In this document: positions 35,604-44,952 of the stretch, piece after piece
How positions within the stretch are numbered: position 1 is the stretch's first letter
How the letters are laid out: the number at the start of each line of letters is the position of its first letter
From: Palleronia abyssalis
GTDB lineage: Bacteria; Pseudomonadota; Alphaproteobacteria; Rhodobacterales; Rhodobacteraceae
Reading direction: 5' to 3'
Length of the DNA: 64,000 nucleotides
NCBI RefSeq assembly: GCF_900302445.1
Contig: NZ_ONZF01000003.1
Span: 372,001 to 436,000 of the forward strand
The notes under the pieces: model-generated
The model's input: the letters and a program-made list of their open reading frames with translations, nothing else
What the model was told of the DNA's origin: nothing
Database searches by the model: none
Translations under genes and position numbers: made by a program

Positions 35604-36743
35604 ATGGATTTCGCATTGAGCGAGGAGCAATCGGCCATCTATGACATGGCCCGGTCGTTCGGCACGGACCACATTGCGCCCCATGCGCGCGACTGGGAGA
35701 AGGACGGGACCATCCCCAAAGAGTTGTGGTCAAAGGCGGCCGAGCTGGGCTTCGGCGGCCTTTACGTCAGCGAGGACGCGGGGGGCACGGGCCTGACGCG
35801 GCTGGACGCCACGCTGATCTTCGAGGCGCTGTCGATGTCCTGCGCCAGCACGGCGGCGTTCCTGTCAATCCACAACATGTGCGCGGCGATGGTGGACCGC
35901 TATGGCTCGGACGAGGTGAAGGACCGCTTCCTGGCCCCCGCCTGCGCGATGGAGACGTTCTTTTCCTATTGCCTGACCGAGCCGGGATCGGGATCGGACG
36001 CGGCGGGCCTGAAGACGAAGGCCGAGCGGACGAACGAAGGCTACAAGTTGAACGGGGTGAAGGCGTTCATCTCGGGCGGAGGGTATTCGGACGCCTACAT
36101 CGTCATGGCCCGCACCGGCGGTGCCGGGCCCAAGGGCATCTCGGCCGTGATCGTCGAGGACGGGACGCCGGGGCTGTCTTTCGGCGGGCTCGAGGACAAG
36201 ATGGGCTGGCGCTCGCAACCGACGCGGCAGGTGCAGTTGGACGATTGCAATATTCCGGCGGTCAATCTGTTGGGCGAGGAGGGCAAGGGTTTCAATTATG
36301 CGATGTCGGGCCTCGATGGCGGGCGGCTGAACATCGCCGCCTGTTCGCTGGGCGCGGCGCAGGCCGCGCTGGACCAGACGGTCGACTACATGCGCGAGCG
36401 CAAGGCCTTCGGGCAAGCACTGTCGGATTTCCAGGCGCTGCAGTTCCGCCTGGCCGAGATGGAGATCGAGCTTCAGGCCGCCCGCGCCTTCCTGCGCCAG
36501 GCCGCGTGGATGCTGGACGAAGGGCACCCGGAGGCGACGAAGCATTGCGCCATGGCCAAGAAATTCGTGACCGAAGCCGGTAGCCGAGTCGCGGACCAGT
36601 GCCTGCAACTGCATGGCGGCTACGGATATCTGGGCGATTACGGGATCGAGAAGATCGTGCGCGACCTGCGTGTGCACCAGATCCTGGAAGGCACGAACGA
36701 GATCATGCGCATGATCGTCGCACGAAAGATGCTCGCCCAATGA
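35604..36743 (+). CDS. Acyl-CoA dehydrogenase, isobutyryl-CoA dehydrogenase type
   Basis: 379 residues. FAD-dependent alpha,beta-dehydrogenase of the acyl-CoA dehydrogenase family, with YCLTEPGSGSDAAGLKT, the FAD-binding late part QCLQLHGGYGYLGDYGIEKIVRDLRVHQILEGTNEIM, and the catalytic glutamate at Glu362 (LEGTNE). Position between mmsA and 3-hydroxyisobutyryl-CoA hydrolase and the whole operon identify isobutyryl-CoA as the likely substrate, made from valine. GGAGG precedes the ATG. The next gene overlaps the stop by 4 bp. Confidence 0.92.
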   Translation: MDFALSEEQSAIYDMARSFGTDHIAPHARDWEKDGTIPKELWSKAAELGFGGLYVSEDAGGTGLTRLDATLIFEALSMSCASTAAFLSIHNMCAAMVDRYGSDEVKDRFLAPACAMETFFSYCLTEPGSGSDAAGLKTKAERTNEGYKLNGVKAFISGGGYSDAYIVMARTGGAGPKGISAVIVEDGTPGLSFGGLEDKMGWRSQPTRQVQLDDCNIPAVNLLGEEGKGFNYAMSGLDGGRLNIAACSLGAAQAALDQTVDYMRERKAFGQALSDFQALQFRLAEMEIELQAARAFLRQAAWMLDEGHPEATKHCAMAKKFVTEAGSRVADQCLQLHGGYGYLGDYGIEKIVRDLRVHQILEGTNEIMRMIVARKMLAQ

Positions 36744-37741
36744 GCGATCTGAACATCCGCATCGAAGGCTGCGCAGGCCGGATCACGCTGACCCGGCCCA
36801 AGGCCCTGAACGCCCTGACCCACGAGATGGGGCTGGAGATCGAGCGTGCGCTGGACGCGTGGGAGGGGGACGCGGCCGTCGCGCTGGTCCTGATCGACGC
36901 CGAGGGTGAGAAGGCCTTCTGCGCCGGGGGCGACATCGCCGCGATCCACCGCAACGGTAGCTCGGGCAATTACGAGGCCACGCGCGCCTTCTGGCGGGAC
37001 GAATACCGCATGAACGCGCGGATCCGCACCTATCCCAAGCCGGTCGTCGCGCTGATGCAGGGCTTTGCCATGGGCGGCGGCGTGGGCTTGGGCTGCCATG
37101 CCGCGCACCGCGTGGTGGGCGAAAGCACCCGGATCGCGATGCCCGAATGCGGGATCGGGCTGATTCCGGACGCGGGCGGCTCGTTCCTGCTGTCCCGCGC
37201 CCCGGGACGGCTTGGCGAATACCTGGGCACCACGGGCGACCGCATGGGCCCGGCCTGCGCGATCCACGCGGGCTTCGCCAACCGTTTCGTGCCCGAGGAG
37301 TTGTGGTCCGATCTGACCGCGCGCCTGTGCGAGACTGGCGATCCCGGGATCATCGCCGACATGGCGCAGGATCCGGGCGATAGCCCCCTGGCAGCGCGGC
37401 AGGACCAGATCGACGCGGACTTCGCTGTCCCCCGCATGGCGGACGTACAGGCCGACCCGGACACGATGAAGGCACTGTCGCGCCTCTCGCCCCTGTCCAG
37501 CGAGCTTTCGCTGCGGCTGATCCGCGAGGTGCGGTCCCTGACCCAGATCGAGGACGCGCTGGAGCTGGAATACCGCTGCACACACCGCCTGATCGAGCAC
37601 GGGGACCTCGTCGAAGGTATCCGCGCGCAGGTCATCGACAAGGATCGCACCCCGCATTGGCAGCATGCCAGCTTCGCGGACGTGCCCGAGGCGTTGATCG
37701 ACGCCTATCTTGCCCCCATCGGAACAGGAGAACTTCCATGA
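36740..37741 (+). CDS. 3-hydroxyisobutyryl-CoA hydrolase (enoyl-CoA hydratase/isomerase family)
   Basis: 333 residues, longer than simple enoyl-CoA hydratases (about 260) and matching HIBCH. Landmarks are LTRPKALNALTHEMGLEIERAL, KAFCAGGDIAAIHRN, the oxyanion segment GFAMGGGVGLGCHAAHRVVGESTRIAMPECGIGLIPDAGGSFLLSR, and a C-terminal extension (about 230-333). It releases 3-hydroxyisobutyrate for MmsB. Overlap with both neighbours by 4 bp shows tight coupling. Confidence 0.92.
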   Translation: MSDLNIRIEGCAGRITLTRPKALNALTHEMGLEIERALDAWEGDAAVALVLIDAEGEKAFCAGGDIAAIHRNGSSGNYEATRAFWRDEYRMNARIRTYPKPVVALMQGFAMGGGVGLGCHAAHRVVGESTRIAMPECGIGLIPDAGGSFLLSRAPGRLGEYLGTTGDRMGPACAIHAGFANRFVPEELWSDLTARLCETGDPGIIADMAQDPGDSPLAARQDQIDADFAVPRMADVQADPDTMKALSRLSPLSSELSLRLIREVRSLTQIEDALELEYRCTHRLIEHGDLVEGIRAQVIDKDRTPHWQHASFADVPEALIDAYLAPIGTGELP

Positions 37742-38613
37742 AGATCGCGTTCATCGGCCTTGGAAACATGGGCCTGCCCATGGCGAAGAATCTGGCCGAA
37801 GCCGGGCACGAGGTCACCGGCTTCGACACCGCATCCGTTGACGCACCCTTCCCCACCGCCCGCAGCGCCACCGATGCCGTGAACGGGGCCGAAATGGTCA
37901 TCACCATGCTGCCGAACGGGAATATCCTGCGCAGCGTCGCGACCGAGATCATCCCGGCCATGGCTGACGGGGCGGTGTTTCTGGACTGTTCGACCGTGGA
38001 TGTGGAAAGCGCGCGCGCCGTCGCCGAACAGGCGAATGCCGCAGGTCTGGGTGCGCTGGATGCGCCCGTCTCGGGCGGGATCGGCGGCGCGCAAGGCGGC
38101 ACGCTGACTTTCATGGTCGGCGGCGACCAAGCCGCGTTCGAGAAAGCCAAGCCGCTGTTCGACACAATGGGCAAGAAAGCAGTTCATTGCGGGCAATCCG
38201 GAAACGGCCAAGCCGCCAAGATCTGCAACAACATGATTCTGGGCGCGACCATGATCGTCACCTGCGAGGCCTTCGCGCTGGCCGACAAGCTGGGGCTGGA
38301 CCGGCAGGCGATGTTCGACGTGGTCAGCACGTCCTCGGGATATTCGTGGAGCATGAACGCCTATTGCCCCGCGCCCGGCATTGGGCCGCAAAGCCCGGCC
38401 GACAACGACTACACCCCCGGTTTCGCGGCCGAGCTGATGCTGAAGGACCTGAGCCTTGCGATGGCCGCGGCCGAAAACGCGGATGCGGACACGCCGATCG
38501 GTCGTGCCGCGCGCGACCTTTACCGCGCCTTCGTCGAGGACGAGGGCGGCACGGGGCGCGACTTCTCGGCCATGCTGCCGCGCTTCGCCGCGCGGGGGCA
38601 TACTCAGTCGTAA
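37738..38613 (+). CDS. mmsB: 3-hydroxyisobutyrate dehydrogenase
   Basis: 291 residues. NAD-dependent beta-hydroxyacid dehydrogenase: nucleotide-binding GLGNMG (7-12) at MKIAFIGLGNMGLPMAKNLAEAGH, LDAPVSGGIGGAQGGTLTFMVGG, and the catalytic lysine in GNGQAAKICNNMILG. It oxidises 3-hydroxyisobutyrate to methylmalonate semialdehyde, which MmsA then uses, so operon order and chemistry agree. It is the last gene of the operon; its final 10 bp overlap the convergent universal-stress gene. Confidence 0.96.
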   Translation: MKIAFIGLGNMGLPMAKNLAEAGHEVTGFDTASVDAPFPTARSATDAVNGAEMVITMLPNGNILRSVATEIIPAMADGAVFLDCSTVDVESARAVAEQANAAGLGALDAPVSGGIGGAQGGTLTFMVGGDQAAFEKAKPLFDTMGKKAVHCGQSGNGQAAKICNNMILGATMIVTCEAFALADKLGLDRQAMFDVVSTSSGYSWSMNAYCPAPGIGPQSPADNDYTPGFAAELMLKDLSLAMAAAENADADTPIGRAARDLYRAFVEDEGGTGRDFSAMLPRFAARGHTQS

Positions 38614-39050
38614 CTTTCGTCGCGGACGACCAGCACCGGGCAATGGGCATGCCGCACGATGCTGTCGGCGGCATTCCCCAGAACGATGCGCGAGATCGCG
38701 TCCGCGGACCGGTTGCCCACGACGATAAGGCCGGCCTTCAATTCCTGGGCCAGGCGCATGACCTCGTTGTCGGTGGTGCCCGCGCGGACATGGCGGTTGG
38801 ATGCGGGGATGTCGGCTCCTTCAGACAGAAGTTCTTTCAGATGGCCTTCGGCGGCCTCGACATACTTGTCGATCTGGTTGTCGGACATGAACTGCGGATA
38901 GGTATAGCGCGTCATGTGCACCACGTGGACGACGTGCAATTCGGACCCGGTGGCGCTGGCGATCTGCATTGCCATCTCCAGCGCCTTTTGCGCGGGCGCG
39001 GACTTGTCGAGATTGACGAGGATACGGTTGGGAAAGGTCTTGGCGGGCAT
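38604..39050 (-). CDS. Universal stress protein (UspA family)
   Basis: 148 residues. Usp fold with NRILVNLDKSAPAQKALEMAMQIA at the N terminus, an ELHVVHVVH strand, and the ATP-binding segment GLIVVGNRSADAISRIVLGNAADSIVRHAHCPVLVVR near the end (G-2X-G-9X-G(S/N) type). Such proteins are induced by starvation or stress and bind ATP or act as chaperone-like regulators. The start at 39050 follows a plausible GGAACCGAAG site; the longer upstream frame is unconserved. Confidence 0.95.
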   Translation of the reverse strand: MPAKTFPNRILVNLDKSAPAQKALEMAMQIASATGSELHVVHVVHMTRYTYPQFMSDNQIDKYVEAAEGHLKELLSEGADIPASNRHVRAGTTDNEVMRLAQELKAGLIVVGNRSADAISRIVLGNAADSIVRHAHCPVLVVRDESYD

Positions 39051-39144
39051 CTTCGGTTCCTCCGGGACTGGGACGCACTGAACTGAGAACACGCGAAGCG
39101 GAACGGGGTTTCCGCGGGATTCGCGCCGCGCTAGACGCCGGGGC

Positions 39145-40290
39145 ATGGACCGGATTTCTCAAAGCCCCGTCGATCCCGCCTTCGTCGCGGACCCCTACCC
39201 CTTCTATGCGCGGCTGCGCGCCGTCGGGAATATCGCGGTCTGGGACGACTATGACATGCCGGTCGCCGCAAGCCACCGCGCCGTCACAGCCCTGCTGCGA
39301 GACCGCCGCCTGGGGCGCGAGACCCCGGAGGAGAGGCGCGAACCGGTCCCCGATCATGTCGCCCCGTTCTACGCGGTCGAGGATCATTCGATGCTGGAAC
39401 TGGACGGCCCGCGCCACGCGCGGCTGCGCCGGCAGGTGCTGACGGCCTTTACCTCGAAACGGGTGGCGGGGCTGGCCCCCGCGATCGAGGCTTTGTGCCA
39501 TGATCTGCTGGATGCCACGAACGGCCCCTTCGACCTGATCGATGCCTATGCCGCGCCCCTGCCGGTGCGGACCATCGCCCGGTTGATCGGCCTGCCCGAG
39601 GACATGGCGCCGCAGCTTCTGGACTGGTCGCACGCTATGGTGGGCATGTATCAGGCCGGGCGCACCCGCGCGATGGAGGACGCCGCCGCCGACGCCGCCG
39701 GGGCCTTCCGCGCCCATCTGGCCGAGACCATGGCCGCGCGGCGGGCTGAGCCACGGGACGATCTGCTGTCGGCAATGGTCACCGCCGACAACCTGTCGGA
39801 TCCTGAGCGTATTGCCACTGCCATCCTGCTTCTGAACGCCGGCCACGAGGCGACGGTGCATGCGCTGGGCAACGCGGTGATCCACCTGTGCGCCACCGGT
39901 ACGCGGCCCACCGAAGGGCTGGTGGACGAGCTTTTGCGCCTCGACCCGCCGTTGCACCTGTTCACCCGTTGGGTGCTGGAAGATGCCGAGCTGTTCGGCC
40001 ACCAATTCCGCCGCGGCGACCGGATCGGGCTGCTTTTGGGCGCAGCCAATCGGGACCCGGAGGCCTATCCGGATCCGGACCGCCTGATCCCCGACCGCGC
40101 GGGGCCGTCCCATACCGCGTTCGGCGGAGGGGCCCATTTCTGCCTTGGCGCGCCGCTCGCACGGCTGGAGCTCGAGATCTCGCTGCGGGTGCTTTTCCAG
40201 CGGATGCCGGGCCTGCACTTGGTCGAACCGGCGGAAATCGCGCCGATCTATCACTTCCGGGGGCCTGCGCGGTTGCGCGTCGCGCCCTAG
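39145..40290 (+). CDS. Cytochrome P450
   Basis: 381 residues, soluble bacterial type without a membrane anchor. The heme-thiolate loop is FGGGAHFCLGAPLARLE, with proximal Cys333. The I helix is LLLNAGHEATVHALGN, and the K-helix ExxR appears in VDELLRLDPPLH. Substrate cannot be told; no ferredoxin or ferredoxin reductase gene adjoins it, so electrons must come from elsewhere in the genome. It is divergent from the universal-stress gene and overlaps the end of the convergent DUF1989 gene by 4 bp. Confidence 0.95.
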   Translation: MDRISQSPVDPAFVADPYPFYARLRAVGNIAVWDDYDMPVAASHRAVTALLRDRRLGRETPEERREPVPDHVAPFYAVEDHSMLELDGPRHARLRRQVLTAFTSKRVAGLAPAIEALCHDLLDATNGPFDLIDAYAAPLPVRTIARLIGLPEDMAPQLLDWSHAMVGMYQAGRTRAMEDAAADAAGAFRAHLAETMAARRAEPRDDLLSAMVTADNLSDPERIATAILLLNAGHEATVHALGNAVIHLCATGTRPTEGLVDELLRLDPPLHLFTRWVLEDAELFGHQFRRGDRIGLLLGAANRDPEAYPDPDRLIPDRAGPSHTAFGGGAHFCLGAPLARLELEISLRVLFQRMPGLHLVEPAEIAPIYHFRGPARLRVAP

Positions 40291-41114
40291 CGGCCGTGGC
40301 TGCGGTCGTAGGGGTTGGACGGCGGCACTTGCCAGCCTTCCAGAACCCCGGGCGCGGGGGCAAGGACCTGAAGGTCGATCGGAAAGCATGGCGCGTCGTC
40401 GGATGAATGGCCCGAACCGCAATCGCCGCCCGGGCAGGTCGACAGCACCGCCAGCAGGTCGAACTGTGCCTGAAGGTCCAGGCGGTCGCCGGGGCGCACG
40501 GGGCTGGCTTTCATGATATATCGACCGGTTTCGTCGAAACCGGTGGCCATGAAGACGTTCAGGACGTCATGCACATGCCCCTCGGCCTCGGGCAGCGGCA
40601 GGTCGGTGGCATCGGCCAGCGCGCGGGTCAGGTTGGAATGGCAGCAGCGGTGATAGTCGTCCCCGCCCAGAAGCCGCCCGGTATAGGGATCGCAGCGCGT
40701 GCCGATCACATCATGCACGCGGCAGCCATGGGGATCCGTCCCGTACCACGACAGCGAATCATAGATGATCGTCGCCATGGGCCGCAGATACGGCAGGCAG
40801 GACCAGAGCCGGTCTCCGGCGGTGACATGCGTGCCATGCAGCGCGCGGGTCTTGCCCGAGAAGAACCGCTCGGACAGGTCGTCGGCCGCGAAGAGGTTCA
40901 GATCGCCGACCTGCGCCCCCTCGATCGACAGGATGCGCAGGACGTGGCCCGCGGGCACGTGGATCGCGCGGGCGTCGCGGGGTGGCACGCGGATCGTGTC
41001 GACCGGGGTCAGCGGACCGGGATCGGGGATCTTCCGGTCCAGCGCGTCCGGATCATAGACGGCGACCGGGGCCACGGCACGGCGTGCCGCGGCATCCGGC
41101 GGTGCTTCAGGCAT
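40287..41114 (-). CDS. DUF1989 (urea-carboxylase-associated type) protein
   Basis: 275 residues. DUF1989 is recognised from TIRVPPRDARAIHVPAGHVLRILSIEGAQVGDLNLF, LWSCLPYLRPMATIIYDSLSWYG, HDVIGTRCDPYT and the conserved CCHSNLTRAL and GDCGSGHSS segments. Relatives lie next to urea amidolyase or transporters and are implied in urea or guanidine metabolism, but none of those genes is here. Many conserved Cys/His residues suggest a metal. Start at 41114 overlaps the end of the upstream lipoprotein gene by 8 bp. Confidence 0.88.
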   Translation of the reverse strand: MPEAPPDAAARRAVAPVAVYDPDALDRKIPDPGPLTPVDTIRVPPRDARAIHVPAGHVLRILSIEGAQVGDLNLFAADDLSERFFSGKTRALHGTHVTAGDRLWSCLPYLRPMATIIYDSLSWYGTDPHGCRVHDVIGTRCDPYTGRLLGGDDYHRCCHSNLTRALADATDLPLPEAEGHVHDVLNVFMATGFDETGRYIMKASPVRPGDRLDLQAQFDLLAVLSTCPGGDCGSGHSSDDAPCFPIDLQVLAPAPGVLEGWQVPPSNPYDRSHGR

Positions 41115-41361
41115 CGCAGACCTGCTGCCCGGCGTCGTTGCGGAGGGGAATGCCGGAAGGGATCTCGGCCTGCTCCAGCGCGATTCCGTAGCAACCGTTC
41201 GCATCCTTGATCAGGAACTCCGGCGAAATTCCGCGCGGCAGGGCCGCCAGCGCCGCAGGCGAGACGTTGCGGACCGTTCCATCTTCTTCGACGGAAATCG
41301 GGGCGGTCACACACCCGGACAGAAGAAGGATGATGGCGCAAACGCCGGAAAGTGCTTTCAT
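41107..41361 (-). CDS. Small putative lipoprotein
   Basis: 84 residues with a lipoprotein signal: a charged start, a hydrophobic run and the lipobox LLSGC with Cys17. The mature part has two more cysteines ([14 protein letters not shown] and QQVCDA), which could form a disulfide. A short lipoprotein of this type is common in Rhodobacteraceae; function unknown. It overlaps the start of the DUF1989 gene, so they are likely co-translated. Confidence 0.75.
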   Translation of the reverse strand: MKALSGVCAIILLLSGCVTAPISVEEDGTVRNVSPAALAALPRGISPEFLIKDANGCYGIALEQAEIPSGIPLRNDAGQQVCDA

Positions 41362-41489
41362 GTCGCTGGAAATCCCCTGAACTCAAGACCGGACGGACGC
41401 TAACAGCGACCCTTCGGGCGTCAAGCGCAGGCATGGGTGCCGTCGCCCGAGCGTTACCCGAAAGCGACGCCACCCGATCGAGAGCCTGC

Positions 41490-41518
41490 TTTCCACCGCG
41501 TCCGCTCTATCCTATAGA
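41490..41518 (+). promoter_or_regulatory. Candidate accBC promoter
   Basis: TTTCCA (41490-41495), 17-bp spacer, TATAGA (41513-41518), 61 bp before the accB start. Both hexamers match 4 of 6 consensus positions. The 218-bp gap to the divergent lipoprotein gene shows no other clear signal. Confidence 0.4.
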
Positions 41519-41579
41519 CGGGCAAAGCAAGATCGGAACGGCCCGTAGCCCGGGTCAGCGGAACGACGACGAGGACGGC

Positions 41580-42062
41580 ATGAGCGACACCCCGCACGAC
41601 CAAGACGTGGCCTTCATCCAGGCTTTGGCGGAACTGCTGCGCGAGAACGACCTGACGGAACTTCGCGTCAAGCGGGAATACGGCGAGGATGACAGCCTGG
41701 ATGTGCGCGTGTCGCGCATGGGCCCGCCGCCGGTTCAGCACACGGCCCAGGCGGCCGCCCCTGCCCCGCAGCCTGCGTCCTCGGACGCGCCACGTCCTGC
41801 GGCAGCCCCCGCCGATCCGGCGAACGATCCCGGCGCCGTGACCTCGCCCATGGTCGGCACGGTCTATCTGTCGCCCGAGCCTAACGCGGCCGCCTTCGTG
41901 AAGGTCGGCGACACGGTCGAGGAAGGCCAGACGCTGCTGATCGTCGAGGCGATGAAGACCATGAACCACATTCCCGCACCCCGGTCGGGCAAGATCACGG
42001 ACATCCTTGTCGAGGACGGCGCACCGGTGGAATACGGCGCCCCCCTCGTGATCCTCGGCTGA
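41580..42062 (+). CDS. accB: Biotin carboxyl carrier protein of acetyl-CoA carboxylase
   Basis: 160 residues. The N terminus is a helical acetyl-CoA carboxylase interaction segment, followed by a flexible Ala/Pro-rich linker ([17 protein letters not shown]) and the biotinyl domain with [15 protein letters not shown] and the modified lysine Lys126 in [12 protein letters not shown]. AccB carries biotin between AccC and the carboxyltransferase for fatty-acid synthesis. The start at 41580 fits the family; the longer frame to 41352 is not conserved. It lies 9 bp before accC. Confidence 0.96.
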   Translation: MSDTPHDQDVAFIQALAELLRENDLTELRVKREYGEDDSLDVRVSRMGPPPVQHTAQAAAPAPQPASSDAPRPAAAPADPANDPGAVTSPMVGTVYLSPEPNAAAFVKVGDTVEEGQTLLIVEAMKTMNHIPAPRSGKITDILVEDGAPVEYGAPLVILG

Positions 42063-42071
42063 GGCAACCGC

Positions 42072-43418
42072 ATGTTCGACAAGATCCTCATCGCCAACCG
42101 CGGCGAGATCGCGCTTCGGGTCATCCGCGCGGCCCGCGAGATGGATATCGGCACCGTCGCCGTGCATTCGACCGCCGATGCCGACGCGATGCATGTGCGC
42201 ATGGCCGATGAAAGCGTGTGCATTGGTCCGCCCTCGGCCGCGCAGAGCTACCTGAACTTCCCCGCCATCATCTCGGCCTGCGAAGTGACGGGGGCGCAGG
42301 CGATCCATCCCGGCTATGGCTTCCTGTCCGAGAACGCCAATTTCGTGCAGATCGTCGAAGACCATGAACTGACCTTCATCGGACCCCGCGCCGAGCATAT
42401 CCGCATCATGGGCGACAAGATCACCGCCAAGGAAACGATGCGCGAGCTTGGGGTGCCCTGCGTGCCGGGCTCGGAAGGCGGTGTGCCCGATCTGGAGGCC
42501 GCGCAGAGGATCGGGGAGGAAATCGGCTATCCCGTGATCGTCAAGGCCACCGCCGGCGGCGGCGGGCGCGGCATGAAGCTGGCGAAAACCGCAGCCGAGA
42601 TGGAGCGTGCGTTCCAGACCGCCCGGTCCGAGGCCAAGGCCGCCTTCGGCAATGACGAAGTCTACCTCGAGAAATACCTCGGCGCCCCGCGCCATATCGA
42701 AGTGCAGGTCTTCGGCGACGGCAAGGGCAACGCCGTCCACTTGGGCGAGCGGGACTGTTCGCTGCAACGCCGCCACCAGAAGGTGTTCGAAGAAGCCCCC
42801 GGCCCGTCGATCACACAAGAACAGCGGGCCGAGATCGGCAAGACCTGTGCCGACGCGGTCGCCCGGATCGGGTATGCGGGCGCGGGCACAATCGAATTCC
42901 TGTTCGAGGACGGCGAGTTCTATTTCATCGAGATGAACACCCGCCTTCAGGTCGAGCATCCCGTGACCGAGGTGATCTTCGGCGTCGATCTGGTCCGCGA
43001 GCAGATCCGCGTAGCCGCCGGTCTGCCGCTGTCCTTCGCGCAAGAGGATCTGCGGATCAACGGGCATGCCATCGAGGTGCGGATCAACGCGGAAAAACTG
43101 CCCAGTTTCTCGCCCTCGCCGGGTAAGATTACCCAGTATCACGCGCCGGGCGGTCTGGGCGTCCGGATGGATTCGGCGCTGTATGATGGGTATCGCATCC
43201 CGCCCTACTACGATTCGCTAATCGGCAAGCTGATCGTGCATGGCCGGGACCGGCCCGAAGCGTTGGCCCGACTGAACCGTGCGCTTGGCGAGCTTATTGT
43301 TGACGGCGTGGATACAACAGTACCACTTTTCCACGCATTGTTGCAGCAGGAAGCCGTCCAGACTGGTAATTACACGATCCACTGGTTGGAAGAGTGGCTG
43401 GCCCAGAATCTGGCGTGA
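42072..43418 (+). CDS. accC: Acetyl-CoA carboxylase biotin carboxylase subunit
   Basis: 448 residues. [24 protein letters not shown] begins the preATP-grasp domain; [15 protein letters not shown] is the glycine-rich ATP loop, [16 protein letters not shown]-like [15 protein letters not shown] and [14 protein letters not shown] hold metal and bicarbonate residues. It carboxylates biotin on AccB with ATP and bicarbonate. Immediate partner of accB. The aat start overlaps its stop (GTGA). Confidence 0.97.
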   Translation: MFDKILIANRGEIALRVIRAAREMDIGTVAVHSTADADAMHVRMADESVCIGPPSAAQSYLNFPAIISACEVTGAQAIHPGYGFLSENANFVQIVEDHELTFIGPRAEHIRIMGDKITAKETMRELGVPCVPGSEGGVPDLEAAQRIGEEIGYPVIVKATAGGGGRGMKLAKTAAEMERAFQTARSEAKAAFGNDEVYLEKYLGAPRHIEVQVFGDGKGNAVHLGERDCSLQRRHQKVFEEAPGPSITQEQRAEIGKTCADAVARIGYAGAGTIEFLFEDGEFYFIEMNTRLQVEHPVTEVIFGVDLVREQIRVAAGLPLSFAQEDLRINGHAIEVRINAEKLPSFSPSPGKITQYHAPGGLGVRMDSALYDGYRIPPYYDSLIGKLIVHGRDRPEALARLNRALGELIVDGVDTTVPLFHALLQQEAVQTGNYTIHWLEEWLAQNLA

Positions 43419-44059
43419 GGGCGCCCGAGGTCACGCCCGACCTCGTGCTGGCCGCTTACGCGCGGGGCATCTTCCCGATGGCCGAGGGGCGCGATTCAGC
43501 CCAGATCTTTTGGGTCGATCCGCGTTTTCGGGGCATCCTGCCGCTGCAAGGTTTCCACGTCTCTCGGTCGTTACGGCGCAGAATGCGCGCACAACCTTTC
43601 GCCATCACCTTCGACAGCGATTTCCCCGGCGTTCTGGCCGGATGCGCGGATCGCGACGAGACCTGGATCAATCCCGAGATCGCGGCACTTTACCTGGCGC
43701 TGTTCGAGGCTGGCCATGCCCATTCCATCGAGTTGTGGGATGGGGACATTCTGGCCGGTGGGGTTTATGGCGTCACGATAGGCGGCGCGTTCTTCGGCGA
43801 GTCGATGTTCTCGCGTCGGACGGATGCCTCGAAGATCGCGTTGGCCTACCTGGTGGACCGGTTGCGGCATTCGGGCTTTACGCTGTTCGACACGCAGTTC
43901 ATCACGCCCCATTTGGAAAGCTTGGGGGCCGTCGAAATCCCGCGGTCCGAGTATCACTTGCGGCTGGCGCAGGCGATGCGCACCCAGGCCATCTTCGACG
44001 CGGAAAGCCCTGTCGATCCGGCGGATCAGGTCGTGCAGCGCATCACCCAGACGTCATAG
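43415..44059 (+). CDS. aat: Leucyl/phenylalanyl-tRNA-protein transferase
   Basis: 214 residues. Aat adds Leu or Phe from tRNA to proteins with basic N termini, feeding them to Clp[72 protein letters not shown] and [19 protein letters not shown] are family hallmarks. Start: GTG 43415 gives the family-like N terminus and overlaps the accC stop; a GTG seven codons earlier at 43394 is an alternative. Its last 34 bp overlap the end of the convergent DUF2155 gene. Confidence 0.93.
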   Translation: MRAPEVTPDLVLAAYARGIFPMAEGRDSAQIFWVDPRFRGILPLQGFHVSRSLRRRMRAQPFAITFDSDFPGVLAGCADRDETWINPEIAALYLALFEAGHAHSIELWDGDILAGGVYGVTIGGAFFGESMFSRRTDASKIALAYLVDRLRHSGFTLFDTQFITPHLESLGAVEIPRSEYHLRLAQAMRTQAIFDAESPVDPADQVVQRITQTS

Positions 44060-44505
44060 CGCGGGTGCTCCATCGGGTTCAGGGCGGGGGATGCGGCGAC
44101 CATCCAGCCCGTAAACGCGGGGGCGTCATCACCCCTCTCGCGGATGGTCAGGTAGGCATAGGCATTGCCCACGGGGTTCGCCTCGGGATAGCGACATTCG
44201 CTCAGCGTGACCTCGATCCGGCCCAATGTTTGCGTCTGGCCCACCCCGATCTCTAGATCGCGCACGTCGCCCGTCAGCTTGTCGAGGCCGCGCAGCACGG
44301 CCGCGCTGCCTTGCGCCACGCGTTCGCGCGTTTCCTCGGGCTCATCCTGGTTCAGCGGGATCAGGATACCGTTTTCCCAATCCTGCTTCATGATATCGCC
44401 GTCATCTTCGCCGCTGAACATCTCTTCTGCGCCGGGAATCTGCTGAATCTCCTGCGCCGCGACCGGCAGGGCAAAGGCCGAAAGCAAAAGGACCGCGCGG
44501 ATCAT
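44026..44505 (-). CDS. DUF2155 secreted protein
   Basis: 159 residues with a signal peptide (MIRAVLLLSAFALPVAAQ). The DUF2155 core is ARRGLDKL-like RGLDKLTGDVRDLEIGVGQT, LGRIEVTLSECRYPEANPVGNAYAYLTIRE and [27 protein letters not shown]. Conserved late tryptophans and a cysteine in RYPE... and VMRC could form a disulfide. The family accompanies the NDUFA12 gene in alphaproteobacteria. Its start overlaps the end of that gene by 4 bp, and its end overlaps aat. Confidence 0.9.
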   Translation of the reverse strand: MIRAVLLLSAFALPVAAQEIQQIPGAEEMFSGEDDGDIMKQDWENGILIPLNQDEPEETRERVAQGSAAVLRGLDKLTGDVRDLEIGVGQTQTLGRIEVTLSECRYPEANPVGNAYAYLTIRERGDDAPAFTGWMVAASPALNPMEHPRYDVWVMRCTT

Positions 44506-44885
44506 TCGGGGGTCCAGGCCTCGTAATCCGAGCGATCAGCCGTGTTTTCACGCCGGATCGAGCCGGCGGGCGCATAGGCCGCGGGCGTCCCGGTCAGGTT
44601 CGGCAAATGGGGCTTTTCCCACGCTTGCTTCTTGATCGGACGTTCGGTGGGCGGCTCGTCCCAGGTATGGTGCAGCCAGCCATGCCATTCAGGCCCGACG
44701 CGGCTGGCCTCGGCTTCGCCGTTGAACAGGACCCAGCGGCGCTTGCCGTCCTTGGTCTGCCAGAACGTGTTCCCGGCCTCGTCCTCGCCGACCTTCTGGC
44801 CGTTGCGCCACGACCAGAGCAGCGTGTTCAGCGTCGCACCGTTCCACCAGGTGACGGCCTGCAGAACGCGGTTGAGAAGTCCCAT
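44502..44885 (-). CDS. NADH:ubiquinone oxidoreductase 17.2-kDa (NDUFA12) subunit
   Basis: 127 residues. The conserved N-terminal WWNGATLNTLLWSWRNGQKVGEDEAGNTFWQ, RRWVLFNGEAEASRVGPEWHGWLHHTWDEPP and KPHLPNLTGTPAAY match the complex I accessory subunit B17.2/NDUFA12 shared by alphaproteobacteria and mitochondria. Its gene is separate from the nuo operon, as usual. It lies upstream of DUF2155 with a 4-bp overlap. A GC-rich inverted repeat (CGCGCCCG/CGGGCGCG, 44905-44932) lies before its start. Confidence 0.93.
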   Translation of the reverse strand: MGLLNRVLQAVTWWNGATLNTLLWSWRNGQKVGEDEAGNTFWQTKDGKRRWVLFNGEAEASRVGPEWHGWLHHTWDEPPTERPIKKQAWEKPHLPNLTGTPAAYAPAGSIRRENTADRSDYEAWTPE

Positions 44886-44952
44886 GGATCACTCCGTTCC
44901 CGATCGCGCCCGATATGACGCAACCGGGCGCGAAGGTCCAGACAAAGCGCCG

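Noticed and set aside
44905-44932. GC-rich inverted repeat between the RTX and NDUFA12 genes as a terminator
   Set aside because: The stem CGCGCCCG/CGGGCGCG is perfect but has a 12-nt loop and no T run on either strand; too weak to call.
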